Shown one piece after another: positions 31,918 through 40,385 of a stretch of DNA of 52,195 nt. Origin of the DNA: Nitrospirota bacterium (lineage in GTDB: Bacteria > Nitrospirota > Thermodesulfovibrionia > Thermodesulfovibrionales > Magnetobacteriaceae); assembly GCA_015233685.1 (NCBI GenBank), contig JADFXF010000004.1:1-52195 (forward strand), given 5' to 3'. Position 1 is the first letter of the stretch; each line of letters begins with the position of its first letter. Under the pieces are notes generated by a model, which was not told where the DNA came from, made no database searches, and worked only from the letters and a program-made list of their open reading frames with translations. The translations under genes and the position numbers were made by a program.

Positions 31918-33381
31918 ATGAAAAGGGTGTTGACTCTGGCGTTATTACTTGTTTTGCTGATGGCAGGAGCTGGCTCTGCCGAGGTTTATCTAAGCCGCTA
32001 TGAGGCGGTGTTTGAGGCGGCTCAAAACAGCGCAGGGCAGTATGCCAACGTGCAGGTTGTGCTGCGGATTACCTACGCGGCTGACCAGCCTCTGACCGGC
32101 GGTTTTAAGTTTGTCGGCCCGGGGAAGATTTCAAATGTCATGGTGGCCGATAGCGACGGCGGACCTGTCGGCCTTAGTGTGGAGCAGTTAAAAGAGACTA
32201 AGATAAGCTATGATTTCCCGCGTGTTACATCGGGAAGTAAGACAATCGTTATCACCTTCATCATGGAAGACGCCATTGAAGACAGGCTGCTTTACAGCTC
32301 ATTTGACTCCCAATGGGTTGGTAAATGGCAAATTCCCGTCAATAACGCGGTATATACGTTTATCTTTCCACCGGGGTTTGTTGACAACCAGATTGACACG
32401 AACTTCACGTCATTTAACAAGACGACGGCAGACGGCAGGCAGGCGATTCAAATAGTTCAGCCCCTGCTTGCCGAGACGGCGTTCAGCCTGAGAGTGAAAC
32501 CTTCGTTTGGTGGACATTCATTTGGTTTTTTTGTGGTTCTGCTGGGCGCGGCACTGTTTTTAGTCCTGTACATAGTTATTAATATCAGGAATCTCCCTGA
32601 TTGCTCACGGCTTGACACAAGAGAGATTACCCCGGCAGAGGTCGGATTCTTAAAGAAGGGGATAAAACACTCTATCTGTGTGGCGGTATTTGACTTGCTC
32701 CAATTAGGGCACTTAATAAAGACACCGCCAAATGAACTGCAAGCCCTGAAAGCTGACGACACGCTCTACGCGTATGAAACACTGCTCATGGGGTTTTTTA
32801 GTGGTCGGCGTACACTGAAGCATTTATTCCGGGATGATGAGCCAAAGCGAGGGTACAAGAAAGAGATGCTTAATGCCCTGACATGGAAGGGGCTGCTGAA
32901 AGACGCCCCTGCGGCGAGGGCGGCGGCGGGAAGGATTATATCGGCCTCAGTGCTTGCCGCGATAATTATGGCCGCCGCGTGGAAATTCTCACGGGTGGAC
33001 AGTCTCTATTTGATGGTCTCTCTTATTGCCCCTGTGGTTGGCGCGGCGGTGGCTGTGGTGTTGTATACGCGCCGTCCCAAGTCTGGAAGGGCCAGGTATG
33101 CGTTAGAAAAATGGGAAAAGACGGTGGAAGACCATTCGTTTGTCGTACGGGCGGGCAATCCTATTATTAGTTATGGGGTAGCGATTTTAGGGCTTCAAAT
33201 CCTTGCGGGGACGGTTTTCGAAGGAGACTTAGGCTATGCTTCGTACGCTCGTGTATTACAGGGCGGCTCATCGTCGGGGTGTTCAGGCTGCGGCAGCAGT
33301 GACTCCTCAGGCAGCGGTGGTGGTGACGGTGGTGGTGGCAGCGGCGGCTGCGGTGGTTGCGGCGGTGGCGGAGGCGATTAG
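31918..33381 (+). CDS. Membrane protein with Gly/Cys-rich C-terminal tail (TIGR04222-like)
   Basis: A 487-residue protein with a signal peptide (RVLTLALLLVLLMAGAGSA), a beta-rich extracytoplasmic region (about 20-200), a membrane helix (FGFFVVLLGAALFLVLYIVI, about 202-221), a cytoplasmic region (about 222-330) with LDTREITPAEVGFLKKGIKH, and three further hydrophobic segments. Layout recalls DUF2207 and TIGR04222 proteins. The last ~35 residues are Gly/Ser with GCSGCG and GGCGGCGGGGGD. It ends in TAG, and the same frame continues directly into the radical SAM enzyme. The tail may be a target of that enzyme; this is inference. Confidence 0.72.
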   Translation: MKRVLTLALLLVLLMAGAGSAEVYLSRYEAVFEAAQNSAGQYANVQVVLRITYAADQPLTGGFKFVGPGKISNVMVADSDGGPVGLSVEQLKETKISYDFPRVTSGSKTIVITFIMEDAIEDRLLYSSFDSQWVGKWQIPVNNAVYTFIFPPGFVDNQIDTNFTSFNKTTADGRQAIQIVQPLLAETAFSLRVKPSFGGHSFGFFVVLLGAALFLVLYIVINIRNLPDCSRLDTREITPAEVGFLKKGIKHSICVAVFDLLQLGHLIKTPPNELQALKADDTLYAYETLLMGFFSGRRTLKHLFRDDEPKRGYKKEMLNALTWKGLLKDAPAARAAAGRIISASVLAAIIMAAAWKFSRVDSLYLMVSLIAPVVGAAVAVVLYTRRPKSGRARYALEKWEKTVEDHSFVVRAGNPIISYGVAILGLQILAGTVFEGDLGYASYARVLQGGSSSGCSGCGSSDSSGSGGGDGGGGSGGCGGCGGGGGD

Positions 33382-33387
33382 GCCATT

Positions 33388-34383
33388 CTGAGAATATCGG
33401 GATTTGACGACTATTTTTACCTTCAATGGCACATCACAAACCGCTGCAACTTACGCTGCAGCCACTGCTATATGGGGGATAGTAAGCCTCAATCAGGCCG
33501 CGATGCCCTCATAAGCGTCATTGAAAAGTATGATGACTTCTTAAAACAAATGCGCCTAAGGGGCAGGATACAGATTACCGGAGGTGAGCCGCTCATGTCA
33601 GAGGACTTGTTTGTCCTTCTTGAGGAGGCTCGAAAAAGGAAGATGCCCACGAGGATTCTATCCAACGGCACACTGCTGAGCAGGGACAATGCGAGGATGC
33701 TGACAGAGACCAACTGCAGGATAGTGCAAATATCTCTGGACGGGGATAAAGAGACACATAATGCCATAAGAGGGGAGTTTGCCTACGAAAAGGCAATGGA
33801 AGGTGCGGCAATACTAAAAGAAGCAGGTATCGCCGTAACTATAATGATGACCCTGTCGGGGGCCAATCACACGCGGCTTAGATCTGTTTATGACGAGGCT
33901 ATAGCCCTGAAGGTGGAGAGGTTTACGTTTTCGAGGCTTGTCCCCATAGGAAGGGGGGCGTCTTATCACGACGGCACGCTGTCTAAAGGCGAGGTGAAAG
34001 ACCTGTTTCATTTGTGCCATAGGCTGAAGCTGGAAAATCGCGTGGAAATGCCGTTGAGAGACCCCCTGTGGGGTCCATATTTAAGACCGCGGGCGCGCCC
34101 CAGAGTTGTAAGCGGCTGCTCAATAGGATATAACGGCATTTGCATAGACAGCGATGGCTCAGTCTATCCATGCCGGAGGCTGCCGGTATTATTAGGCAAT
34201 ATAATGGTTGATGATTTCGTGAAGCTCTGGGAACACGAGATATTAAATTCACTGAGAGACAGGGACGCACTCACGGGCAAGTGCGGAGAATGCCGTTACA
34301 GATGGCAGTGCGGCGGCTGCAGGGCAGTTGCCTATGCAATGAACGGGGATTACTCAGGAGAAGACCCGCAGTGTTTTGTATAG
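33388..34383 (+). CDS. Radical SAM/SPASM enzyme, non-canonical start
   Basis: The core motif CNLRCSHCYMGD lies at 33445-33480, followed by ITGGEPL, LSNGTLL, IVQISLDGDKETHN and a C-terminal SPASM domain (CSIGYNGICIDSDGSVYPC, GKCGECRYRWQCGGC). An annotation starting at the first ATG (33472) would lose the cluster Cys residues. Between the TAG at 33379 and that ATG the frame contains no ATG, GTG or TTG; candidates are ATT (33385) and CTG (33388), with GGAGG at 33370-33374. The protein from CTG is 331 residues. Readthrough of the TAG is an alternative. It probably modifies a peptide or protein. Confidence 0.8.
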   Translation: MRISGFDDYFYLQWHITNRCNLRCSHCYMGDSKPQSGRDALISVIEKYDDFLKQMRLRGRIQITGGEPLMSEDLFVLLEEARKRKMPTRILSNGTLLSRDNARMLTETNCRIVQISLDGDKETHNAIRGEFAYEKAMEGAAILKEAGIAVTIMMTLSGANHTRLRSVYDEAIALKVERFTFSRLVPIGRGASYHDGTLSKGEVKDLFHLCHRLKLENRVEMPLRDPLWGPYLRPRARPRVVSGCSIGYNGICIDSDGSVYPCRRLPVLLGNIMVDDFVKLWEHEILNSLRDRDALTGKCGECRYRWQCGGCRAVAYAMNGDYSGEDPQCFV

Positions 34384-34394
34384 CAACTATTGAC

Positions 34395-34422
34395 TTGACG
34401 GCCCATTATATGTGATTATATA
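34395..34422 (+). promoter_or_regulatory. Promoter for the HtrA protease gene
   Basis: TTGACG and TATATA with a 16-nt spacer, about 45 nt before the ATG at 34467, which has AAGGAGG at 11-nt spacing. Confidence 0.45.
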
Positions 34423-34466
34423 TGCCAATTGGAGATGCCGTTCAATAAAAAGGAGGATTCAGAGTT

Positions 34467-35948
34467 ATGTTCAACGGTAAAAAAACTATTGTCGGGGTAA
34501 TGCTTATCGTGTGCGGGCTGATAGCCGGGCTTGTTATCGCGTCAAACTTTAACATACAAAACCAGTCGTCGGCTCAGGCTAAAGAAGTCTCGGCCCAAAG
34601 CAGGGATGTACTTGTACAACTAAGCAACGCAATGGCCGAAGTCGCTGATGTGGTCAAACCATCGGTGGTCAATATCTCCACCCAAAAAACAGTAGATACG
34701 AAGGATAACCAGATGGGGCGTTTCTTTGATGACCCTATGTTCAAGAAATTCTTCGGCGACGAATCCCCGTTTCACATGCCAAAAAAATATGAGTCCAGGG
34801 CACTCGGCTCAGGTGTTATCATAAAAGAAGACGGCTATATCGTCACCAACAGCCATGTCGTCAAAGATGTGGACGAGATAAAGGTTATTCTTGCGGACAA
34901 GACCGAATATAAGGGCAAAATAATCGGGGCTGACCCAAAGACCGATGTGGCGGTTATAAAGATTGACGCTCATAACTTGCCGGTAATCAAAATGGGCGAC
35001 TCAAGCAAGATGAGAGTTGGTGAGATAGTCATAGCGGTTGGCAACCCCTTCGGCCTTAACCAGACCGTCACCATGGGCATTGTCAGCGCAGTGGGAAGGT
35101 CAGAGGTCGGTATCGCTGACTACGAAGATTTTATTCAAATTGACGCCCCAATCAATCCCGGAAACTCAGGCGGCGCCCTCGTTAACGCAAACGGCGAACT
35201 GGCAGGGATTAATACCGCTATCTTTTCAACCAGCGGCGGTTATCAGGGCATAGGCTTTGCTATCCCAAGCAGCATGGTCAAAAGCGTAATGGACAAACTA
35301 ATTAAATCCGGCAAGGTAATTCGCGGCTGGCTGGGCGTAAATATTCAACCACTGACCCCCGAACTAGCCAAATCCTTCGGACTTAAAGAAAAAGATGGCG
35401 TCCTGATTGCGGATATAGTCGAAGGCGGCCCTGCCGAAAAGGCCGGCATAAAACGCGGTGACCTCATCGTCTCCTTTGACGGCAAAGACGCCTCCAACAC
35501 GAGGCAACTGCGAAATCTCGTTGCCAATACCCCCCCCGGCGCGACTCTTGATCTCAAAGTTATCAGAGATGGGAAAGAAGTCGCGTTTAAAGTAAAAGTA
35601 GGAGAACTCCCCGATATTAAACAAGCGGCGGCTGAGACGCCATCGTCAACAGAATTCTCAAACAGACTCAAAGGCGTAAGCGTACAGGACTTAACGGCGT
35701 CTATTAGGGAGCGCTTTAACTTTCCCGCAAAAGTCTCCGGCGTTATCGTCACAAATATCGCCGACGACAGTGCCGCCTTTAATGTTCTCAAGCAAAGCGA
35801 CATCATTCAGGAAGTCAATAGAAAGCGCGTCAATAATGTCAGAGAATATGATTCCATCGTCTCCGCCATCAAGGCAGAGGAAGATATTCTGCTGCTCGTC
35901 TATCGTGGAAGCGCCTATTCATATGTAACAATCACGGGTAAGAAATAA
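34467..35948 (+). CDS. htrA: DegP/HtrA-type periplasmic serine protease
   Basis: A 493-residue Do-family protease. An N-terminal signal or anchor (IVGVMLIVCGLIAGLVIAS) leads to a trypsin-like domain with the triad His in TNSHVV, Asp in KTDVAVIK, and Ser in NPGNSGGALV. Two PDZ domains follow (about 270-365 and 390-490: GWLGVNIQPLTPELAKSFGL and the ASGVIV-like KVSGVIVTNI). It degrades or chaperones misfolded envelope proteins. It is monocistronic, between its own promoter and a pair of strong hairpins. Confidence 0.95.
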   Translation: MFNGKKTIVGVMLIVCGLIAGLVIASNFNIQNQSSAQAKEVSAQSRDVLVQLSNAMAEVADVVKPSVVNISTQKTVDTKDNQMGRFFDDPMFKKFFGDESPFHMPKKYESRALGSGVIIKEDGYIVTNSHVVKDVDEIKVILADKTEYKGKIIGADPKTDVAVIKIDAHNLPVIKMGDSSKMRVGEIVIAVGNPFGLNQTVTMGIVSAVGRSEVGIADYEDFIQIDAPINPGNSGGALVNANGELAGINTAIFSTSGGYQGIGFAIPSSMVKSVMDKLIKSGKVIRGWLGVNIQPLTPELAKSFGLKEKDGVLIADIVEGGPAEKAGIKRGDLIVSFDGKDASNTRQLRNLVANTPPGATLDLKVIRDGKEVAFKVKVGELPDIKQAAAETPSSTEFSNRLKGVSVQDLTASIRERFNFPAKVSGVIVTNIADDSAAFNVLKQSDIIQEVNRKRVNNVREYDSIVSAIKAEEDILLLVYRGSAYSYVTITGKK

Positions 35949-35955
35949 TAACGAA

Positions 35956-35986
35956 GGAGGGGGAAGGGCACCGCCCTTCCCCCTCC
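35956..35986. terminator. 14-bp GC-rich hairpin, convergent genes
   Basis: GGAGGGGGAAGGGC, loop ACC, GCCCTTCCCCCTCC, 7 nt after the htrA stop. The G-run palindrome type recurs at the dispersed repeats. Confidence 0.7.
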
Positions 35987-35998
35987 ACCCCCTTCCCG

Positions 35999-36021
35999 CT
36001 TAAGGGGATAATCCCCTTAAG
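35999..36021. terminator. 10-bp hairpin, convergent genes
   Basis: CTTAAGGGGA, loop TAA, TCCCCTTAAG, 13 nt past the ispE stop on the minus strand. With the adjacent hairpin it insulates htrA from ispE. Confidence 0.65.
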
Positions 36022-36033
36022 AATCCGTACTTT

Positions 36034-36927
36034 TTAGGGGATTTGTACGGCTCGATTTGTATGGCTTATAGTTGTGGCTTTCTTTAACAAGCAATCAGGA
36101 TAAATAGCGGCTAAAGCCGCATTTGCCTTGTCTCTTGCAGTCGCGTCTTTAAATACCCCGAAAACCGCACTGCCACTGCCGCTTAACATGGCCGCCACTG
36201 CGTCTTCTTTTAATAAGGCGTTTTCTATTTCATGGATTTTGGGAAATTTGTCTTTTAATATATCCTCTATGTCGTTTTTCATAAGGGCGCGTATACGCTC
36301 AAAATTGTATGACTCTAAGGCGGCTGTAAGACCATCTCTTAGCTCCGTGCGGGACGAGATGGGATTAAAGACCCTCCCATCGAATTGTCTGTATGCCCAG
36401 GCCGTGGATATCGAAAATGACGGCTTTACGAGTAAAAGATTGATGGTGGAATTCACCTTGTGAGGTACTACTATCTCGCCCCTGCCCTCTGCAAAGGCAA
36501 AATCGCCGTGAATGAAAAATGGTACGTCAGAGCCGATTTGGGCGGCAATAGACGACAAGCCACTTATTGTAAAAATATTGCCAAACAGCCTGTTCAGGCC
36601 AATTAACGTATGCGCGGCGTCTGAACTGCCTCCACCAAGCCCCGCCTCAGCCGGAATTTCCTTCTTTAATGTGATTCGTGCGCGATTAGTCAGGGCATTT
36701 AACTCCTTACGGGCAAAAAAGGCCGTCGCTGCCTTGTAGACGAGGTTTTCCGTTACTGGTATGGGGATATCAGATATTAGCTCAAATGTGTCTGAAGGCT
36801 CAATAATAAGTGTGTCATACAACGATGCGGCCTGCATTGCCGAGTAGATTTCATGATACCCGTCTGCCCTCTTTCCTGTCACGCGCAGAAACCAGTTTAT
36901 TTTTGCCGGGGCTGACAAGGTAATCAA
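36034..36927 (-). CDS. ispE: 4-diphosphocytidyl-2-C-methyl-D-erythritol kinase
   Basis: A 297-residue GHMP kinase. The N-terminus SAPAKINWFLRVTGKRADGYH is the IspE signature, followed by the ATP-binding glycine loop EIPAEAGLGGGSSDAA and the C-terminal LSGSGSAVFGVF. It phosphorylates CDP-ME in the MEP pathway for isoprenoids. It starts 7 nt after the TPR lipoprotein gene ends, so the two share a transcript; that pairing also occurs in other anaerobes as far as I recall. Confidence 0.94.
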   Translation of the reverse strand: MITLSAPAKINWFLRVTGKRADGYHEIYSAMQAASLYDTLIIEPSDTFELISDIPIPVTENLVYKAATAFFARKELNALTNRARITLKKEIPAEAGLGGGSSDAAHTLIGLNRLFGNIFTISGLSSIAAQIGSDVPFFIHGDFAFAEGRGEIVVPHKVNSTINLLLVKPSFSISTAWAYRQFDGRVFNPISSRTELRDGLTAALESYNFERIRALMKNDIEDILKDKFPKIHEIENALLKEDAVAAMLSGSGSAVFGVFKDATARDKANAALAAIYPDCLLKKATTISHTNRAVQIP

Positions 36928-36934
36928 TGGGGAC

Positions 36935-38878
36935 TCACCGCCTGGTTTTATTTATTTTCTCCTCAACCCGTTCCTTCAGACCGCGCTCGTCTTTAAAAAA
37001 CTTTATTGACTTCTGCCATGCCTGCACTGCCTTGTCCGGCATGTTCAGCTTGATGTATATATCGCCAAGGTGCTCATATATCACCGCATCATCCTTCATC
37101 AAAACAATTGCCCTTTCTACTTCCTTTAAGGCCTCGTTATATAAACCCTTCTTAAAATACACCCACCCCAAGCTGTCTATGAAGGCACCGCTGTCAGGTT
37201 TAAGCACCAATGCCCGCTTGACCAGGTCGTTGGCTTCGTCCAGATTTATCCCTTTCTCCGCATACGAATACCCAAGGTAGTTCAATGTCTCGGAGTTCTT
37301 TGGATTTATCGCTATGGCCTTTTTTAATACCGCAACCATTTCGTCAAAATTATTCTCCTTTTCACATACAACAGCAAGGTCTAACAGGAGCTCGTCGCTT
37401 TCAGGAAATTTGGCTATTCCACGTTTCAACACCTCTTTTGCCCTGCCATAATCGCCCGCGCTTAAATACGTAATTGCAGGATATCTGAAAAAATCAGGCT
37501 TGCTGCTGTCATAACTCAATATTTCTTCATAATACTTTGCAGCCGCGCTGTAATCCTTTAATTCGTTATTTATATAACCCAGCCTCAAAAATGCCTTTGT
37601 GTTTTCAGGGTCTATGTTGACTATCTGCTTTAACTCCTCAATGGCCTCAGGATATTTCTTCATGGCCTCGTAACATAAGGACAGGTAGTATCTTGACATG
37701 ATGTTGCCGGGCACTGTGGATTTGACTATCATAAACTCCTCAATGGCCTTATTGTAGTCATCCGCGTCAAGATATAGTTGCCCTATTTTGAAGTGTATCT
37801 CAAGATTTTCAGGAATTTCCTTGCTTAACTCCCTGAGTTCCTTGATGGCCTTGCCGAAGTCCTTGTCCTGTATATAGACACGGGAGAGCATATCGCGCGC
37901 CTTTACGTTTTGCGGGTTTATCTCAATGGCACTTTTATAGAACTGTGCCGCCTTGTCAAGGTTTTTCTTCTTTTCCTCTATTATCCCCATATATACATAG
38001 GCGTTGTCCAGCGATGGATCAACTTGTATCGCCTTCATTATATGTTTTTCGGCGTTTTCTGTATCTCCCATCTCAAGATATATAACCCCTATGTAGTAGT
38101 TCCCCATGGTGTTGCTATCGTCACTATTAACATATATGTTTAACACCCTCAGCGCGTTAGTATAGTCCTTTTGAGATAAATACATGGCGCCTAAAAATAC
38201 GAACGCAGACATGTCAGTGGGTGCAAGGCGTATTACCTTTTCGTATATCTCTACGGCTTCCCTGATTCTTTTTTGTGAGTTATAGAGTTCGCCAAGGAGT
38301 TTTAGCGCCAGCACATACTCAGGATTTCCTTTGACAATCTCAGCGGCACTTTTTACAGCTTCCTCTATCTTGCCCTGCCTGACATAGATTTGGGCAATCT
38401 GTAATCTTAAATATGGAGAATTCGGGTCATCCTTTAATGCCAGCCGGTACTCCTTCATGGCCTTATCCCAATCGGCGTCAACCTCTGCGATGGCTCCAAG
38501 CATAAAGTGGTACTCAGAGTCTTTGGCATCCGCATCTGCAGCCTTAGGTGTGGGCGGCCTTTTCCCCTCACCGGCAACCTGAAGGGATTCCTTTGTCTCT
38601 GGTTTTGTTTTGGTTTTTATTTTTGGTTTCGCGTTGGGGTTTGCTTCGGGTTTCGCCGCAGCGACCTTTGCTGCCTCTGCCATGGTTTGGTTATCGGTTG
38701 CCATTGCAGTGTGGGCAACCGGCTCGGTCAGCGCCGCTGGTGCCGCGCTTTCCCGCGTCTCAGTCTGGCTGCCCTTTGCCCCAAAGGCACACCCCGACTG
38801 CACAACAACCATCGCGGCTAATATACAGTAGGCCGTTATTACAAAAAAGACTTTCATCGCACTCATCTTGCCGTTCAT
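36935..38878 (-). CDS. TPR-repeat lipoprotein
   Basis: A 647-residue protein. The signal peptide ends at VVVQSGC, a lipobox-like site with Gln at -3, so lipidation is likely but not certain. Residues about 20-100 are Ala/Lys/Pro-rich (KIKTKTKPETKE), then about 13-15 TPR motifs fill the rest (LRLQIAQIYVRQGKIEEAVK, NYYIGVIYLEMGDTENAEKH and so on). Such proteins scaffold complexes at the outer membrane. ATG at 38878 is chosen; ATGs at 38866 and 38857 are alternatives. A GGGGGG/CCCCCC hairpin lies just upstream of the start. Confidence 0.85.
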   Translation of the reverse strand: MNGKMSAMKVFFVITAYCILAAMVVVQSGCAFGAKGSQTETRESAAPAALTEPVAHTAMATDNQTMAEAAKVAAAKPEANPNAKPKIKTKTKPETKESLQVAGEGKRPPTPKAADADAKDSEYHFMLGAIAEVDADWDKAMKEYRLALKDDPNSPYLRLQIAQIYVRQGKIEEAVKSAAEIVKGNPEYVLALKLLGELYNSQKRIREAVEIYEKVIRLAPTDMSAFVFLGAMYLSQKDYTNALRVLNIYVNSDDSNTMGNYYIGVIYLEMGDTENAEKHIMKAIQVDPSLDNAYVYMGIIEEKKKNLDKAAQFYKSAIEINPQNVKARDMLSRVYIQDKDFGKAIKELRELSKEIPENLEIHFKIGQLYLDADDYNKAIEEFMIVKSTVPGNIMSRYYLSLCYEAMKKYPEAIEELKQIVNIDPENTKAFLRLGYINNELKDYSAAAKYYEEILSYDSSKPDFFRYPAITYLSAGDYGRAKEVLKRGIAKFPESDELLLDLAVVCEKENNFDEMVAVLKKAIAINPKNSETLNYLGYSYAEKGINLDEANDLVKRALVLKPDSGAFIDSLGWVYFKKGLYNEALKEVERAIVLMKDDAVIYEHLGDIYIKLNMPDKAVQAWQKSIKFFKDERGLKERVEEKINKTRR

Positions 38879-38885
38879 GGTGAAA

Positions 38886-38904
38886 GGGGGGCACTTAACC
38901 CCCC
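38886..38904 (-). terminator. G6/C6 hairpin downstream of the small peptide gene
   Basis: Minus strand GGGGGG, 7-nt loop, CCCCCC, then TTTCA, 16 nt after the peptide stop and 7 nt before the TPR gene ATG. It could limit read-through from the peptide unit or hide the TPR ribosome-binding site. Confidence 0.5.
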
Positions 38905-38919
38905 TCAACCGGATTCCTC

Positions 38920-38982
38920 TTAACATGAACCCTTACACTTACACGTCAAAGCTGCCTTCCTCGTCAGTTTCCTTATGGTCAT
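38920..38982 (-). CDS. 20-residue Cys-rich peptide, candidate radical SAM substrate
   Basis: The small ORF encodes MTIRKLTRKAALTCKCKGSC, ending TAA. A perfect AGGAGG (38995-38990) has 7-nt spacing to the ATG, one of the best ribosome-binding sites in the window. The N-terminal 12 residues are basic and leader-like; the tail has three Cys (14, 16, 20) in a CxCxxxC pattern. It lies 96 nt downstream of a radical SAM/SPASM gene on the same strand, and has an extended -10 promoter of its own. PqqA and some other RiPP precursors are about this size. It could also be a leader peptide or a metal-binding peptide; no homologue is known to me. Confidence 0.6.
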   Translation of the reverse strand: MTIRKLTRKAALTCKCKGSC

Positions 38983-39063
38983 ATTTCCACCTCCTGTTAT
39001 GTTTTAATCTCTCACAGGGTGTCAATCACTCACCCCTACTGCTTTACCCTTGCCCTATCTGAA

Positions 39064-39072
39064 ATTATAACA
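39064..39072 (-). promoter_or_regulatory. Extended -10 promoter for the small peptide gene
   Basis: Minus strand TGTTATAAT, that is TGn plus a perfect TATAAT, giving a 5' leader of about 75 nt to the peptide ATG. It overlaps the last base codons before the radical SAM stop, so the peptide can be expressed apart from the enzyme. Confidence 0.45.
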
Positions 39073-39078
39073 TAGATG

Positions 39079-40245
39079 TCAATATAAAATGGAGTGGCAT
39101 TTAAATAAATCTTTCCCAAATGGGTCGCCAAGGGCTGCCGCCCTGTATCTGCAACCACCTCTGCATGTCTCTATCTCCGCGCAGTCACACTTAAGTTTGC
39201 TGAGGGGCAGTGGCTCAATCCGGCCCCAGCAGTGTTGAAGGCCGTCCTCTGCCGTACCTGCCGGTGTGTCGGCGTAGTACAGGCATTTAGAGGCGACTCC
39301 GTCTGCGGATATGGACATCAGATGTGCCCCGCAGGCCCATCCCCCCTCATCGCTACCGCAATGAATGCCGCCGCCATGGGAAAAACCATATGATAAAAGT
39401 TTACCCACCGATTCAGGCGGCAGGCACAGAGATTTGTTTCTCAGCAGGCTGCCCTTTGGCACCGGCACATCCACCGTCCAGTCCTTTATGTTCATATTGA
39501 TGAACATCTCTTCCATCGCGGCGAACTCTCCCATATTTTCTGAATGTATCGTTGTGGCCACAGACACATCGAACCCCACCTCCTGCGCCCGTTTTACGGC
39601 TTGAATTGCCTTATTGTACTGGCCCTCACCGCGCACGGCGTCGTGGCCCGCGGCAAGTCCATCTATGCTTATCTGTATCTCGTCCACATTCAGGCATTTT
39701 AGCAGCTCATCGGTCAGCAGTACACCGTTTGTGAGGAGGATTTTTCTCAGGGCAAACTCTGGAAGCCTCCTGTTAAGTCCGGCAAAATCGGGATACATCA
39801 GGGGTTCGCCGCCTGTCAATAGCAGCCGCAGCCCCTGCATGGCCTCAAAGTCTTTTAAAACCCGCACAACGGTATCCAGCGGCAGATGTACCGCACGGCT
39901 ATCCCCGACGAAACAATGTCGGCATTTCAGATTACACGCGGCGGTCAATTGCAGCTCAAGATATCTTAGTGATGGTATAGGGGATTGATTATCAGGGGGC
40001 CGCGCCACCAGGACAGGCGTAGTTGTAATAAGCCCCTCTTCGACGCAGTAAGAGACAAAAGCGCTGTCACCATCCCGGGCGCCGACACCGCAGCCACCAG
40101 CCTGTTTTAAGAAATCAAAGGCCGCGCTGTCAAGTTCATATAGTTCGTCTTTACCGGCATCATAGACACACGGGGTCTCTAAACGCTTTAAAAAGCATCT
40201 CTCGCTGAGGTAGTATTTAGTGCCATCAGAAGGCTTAGTTTCCAT
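39079..40245 (-). CDS. Radical SAM/SPASM peptide maturase-like enzyme
   Basis: A 388-residue protein. The N-terminal ~80 residues (YYLSERCFLKRLETPCVYDA, LDSAAFDFLKQAG) look like a PqqD-like RiPP recognition element. The radical SAM core has CNLKCRHCFVGD (about 109-120), LLTGGEPLMYPD, LLTNGVLL and EIQISIDG. The C-terminal SPASM region has CGAHLMSISADGVASKC, KCDCAEIETCRGGC and a final KCHS. This architecture is the usual one for enzymes that install thioether or other crosslinks in ribosomal peptides. The only neighbour that fits a substrate is the 20-residue Cys-rich peptide downstream. The enzyme is not tied to any known named family from what I can see. Confidence 0.85.
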   Translation of the reverse strand: METKPSDGTKYYLSERCFLKRLETPCVYDAGKDELYELDSAAFDFLKQAGGCGVGARDGDSAFVSYCVEEGLITTTPVLVARPPDNQSPIPSLRYLELQLTAACNLKCRHCFVGDSRAVHLPLDTVVRVLKDFEAMQGLRLLLTGGEPLMYPDFAGLNRRLPEFALRKILLTNGVLLTDELLKCLNVDEIQISIDGLAAGHDAVRGEGQYNKAIQAVKRAQEVGFDVSVATTIHSENMGEFAAMEEMFINMNIKDWTVDVPVPKGSLLRNKSLCLPPESVGKLLSYGFSHGGGIHCGSDEGGWACGAHLMSISADGVASKCLYYADTPAGTAEDGLQHCWGRIEPLPLSKLKCDCAEIETCRGGCRYRAAALGDPFGKDLFKCHSILY

Positions 40246-40385
40246 AAGTCAGCGTAAGTTTACTATATTTTGCCCGCGTTTGAAAAGAGCGCGAATTGCC
40301 TCACGAAAAAACTACACGAAGGGTCTGGCTTGACACGAATATGGGTAGTGTCTCAGTTTGGAAAAACCACTAAAAAAGTTGGCTG

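Noticed and set aside
33379-33381. TAG as a pyrrolysine codon joining the tailed protein and the radical SAM enzyme
   Set aside because: No pylTSBCD genes or insertion context can be seen; a non-AUG start is simpler. Kept only as an open alternative in the finding.
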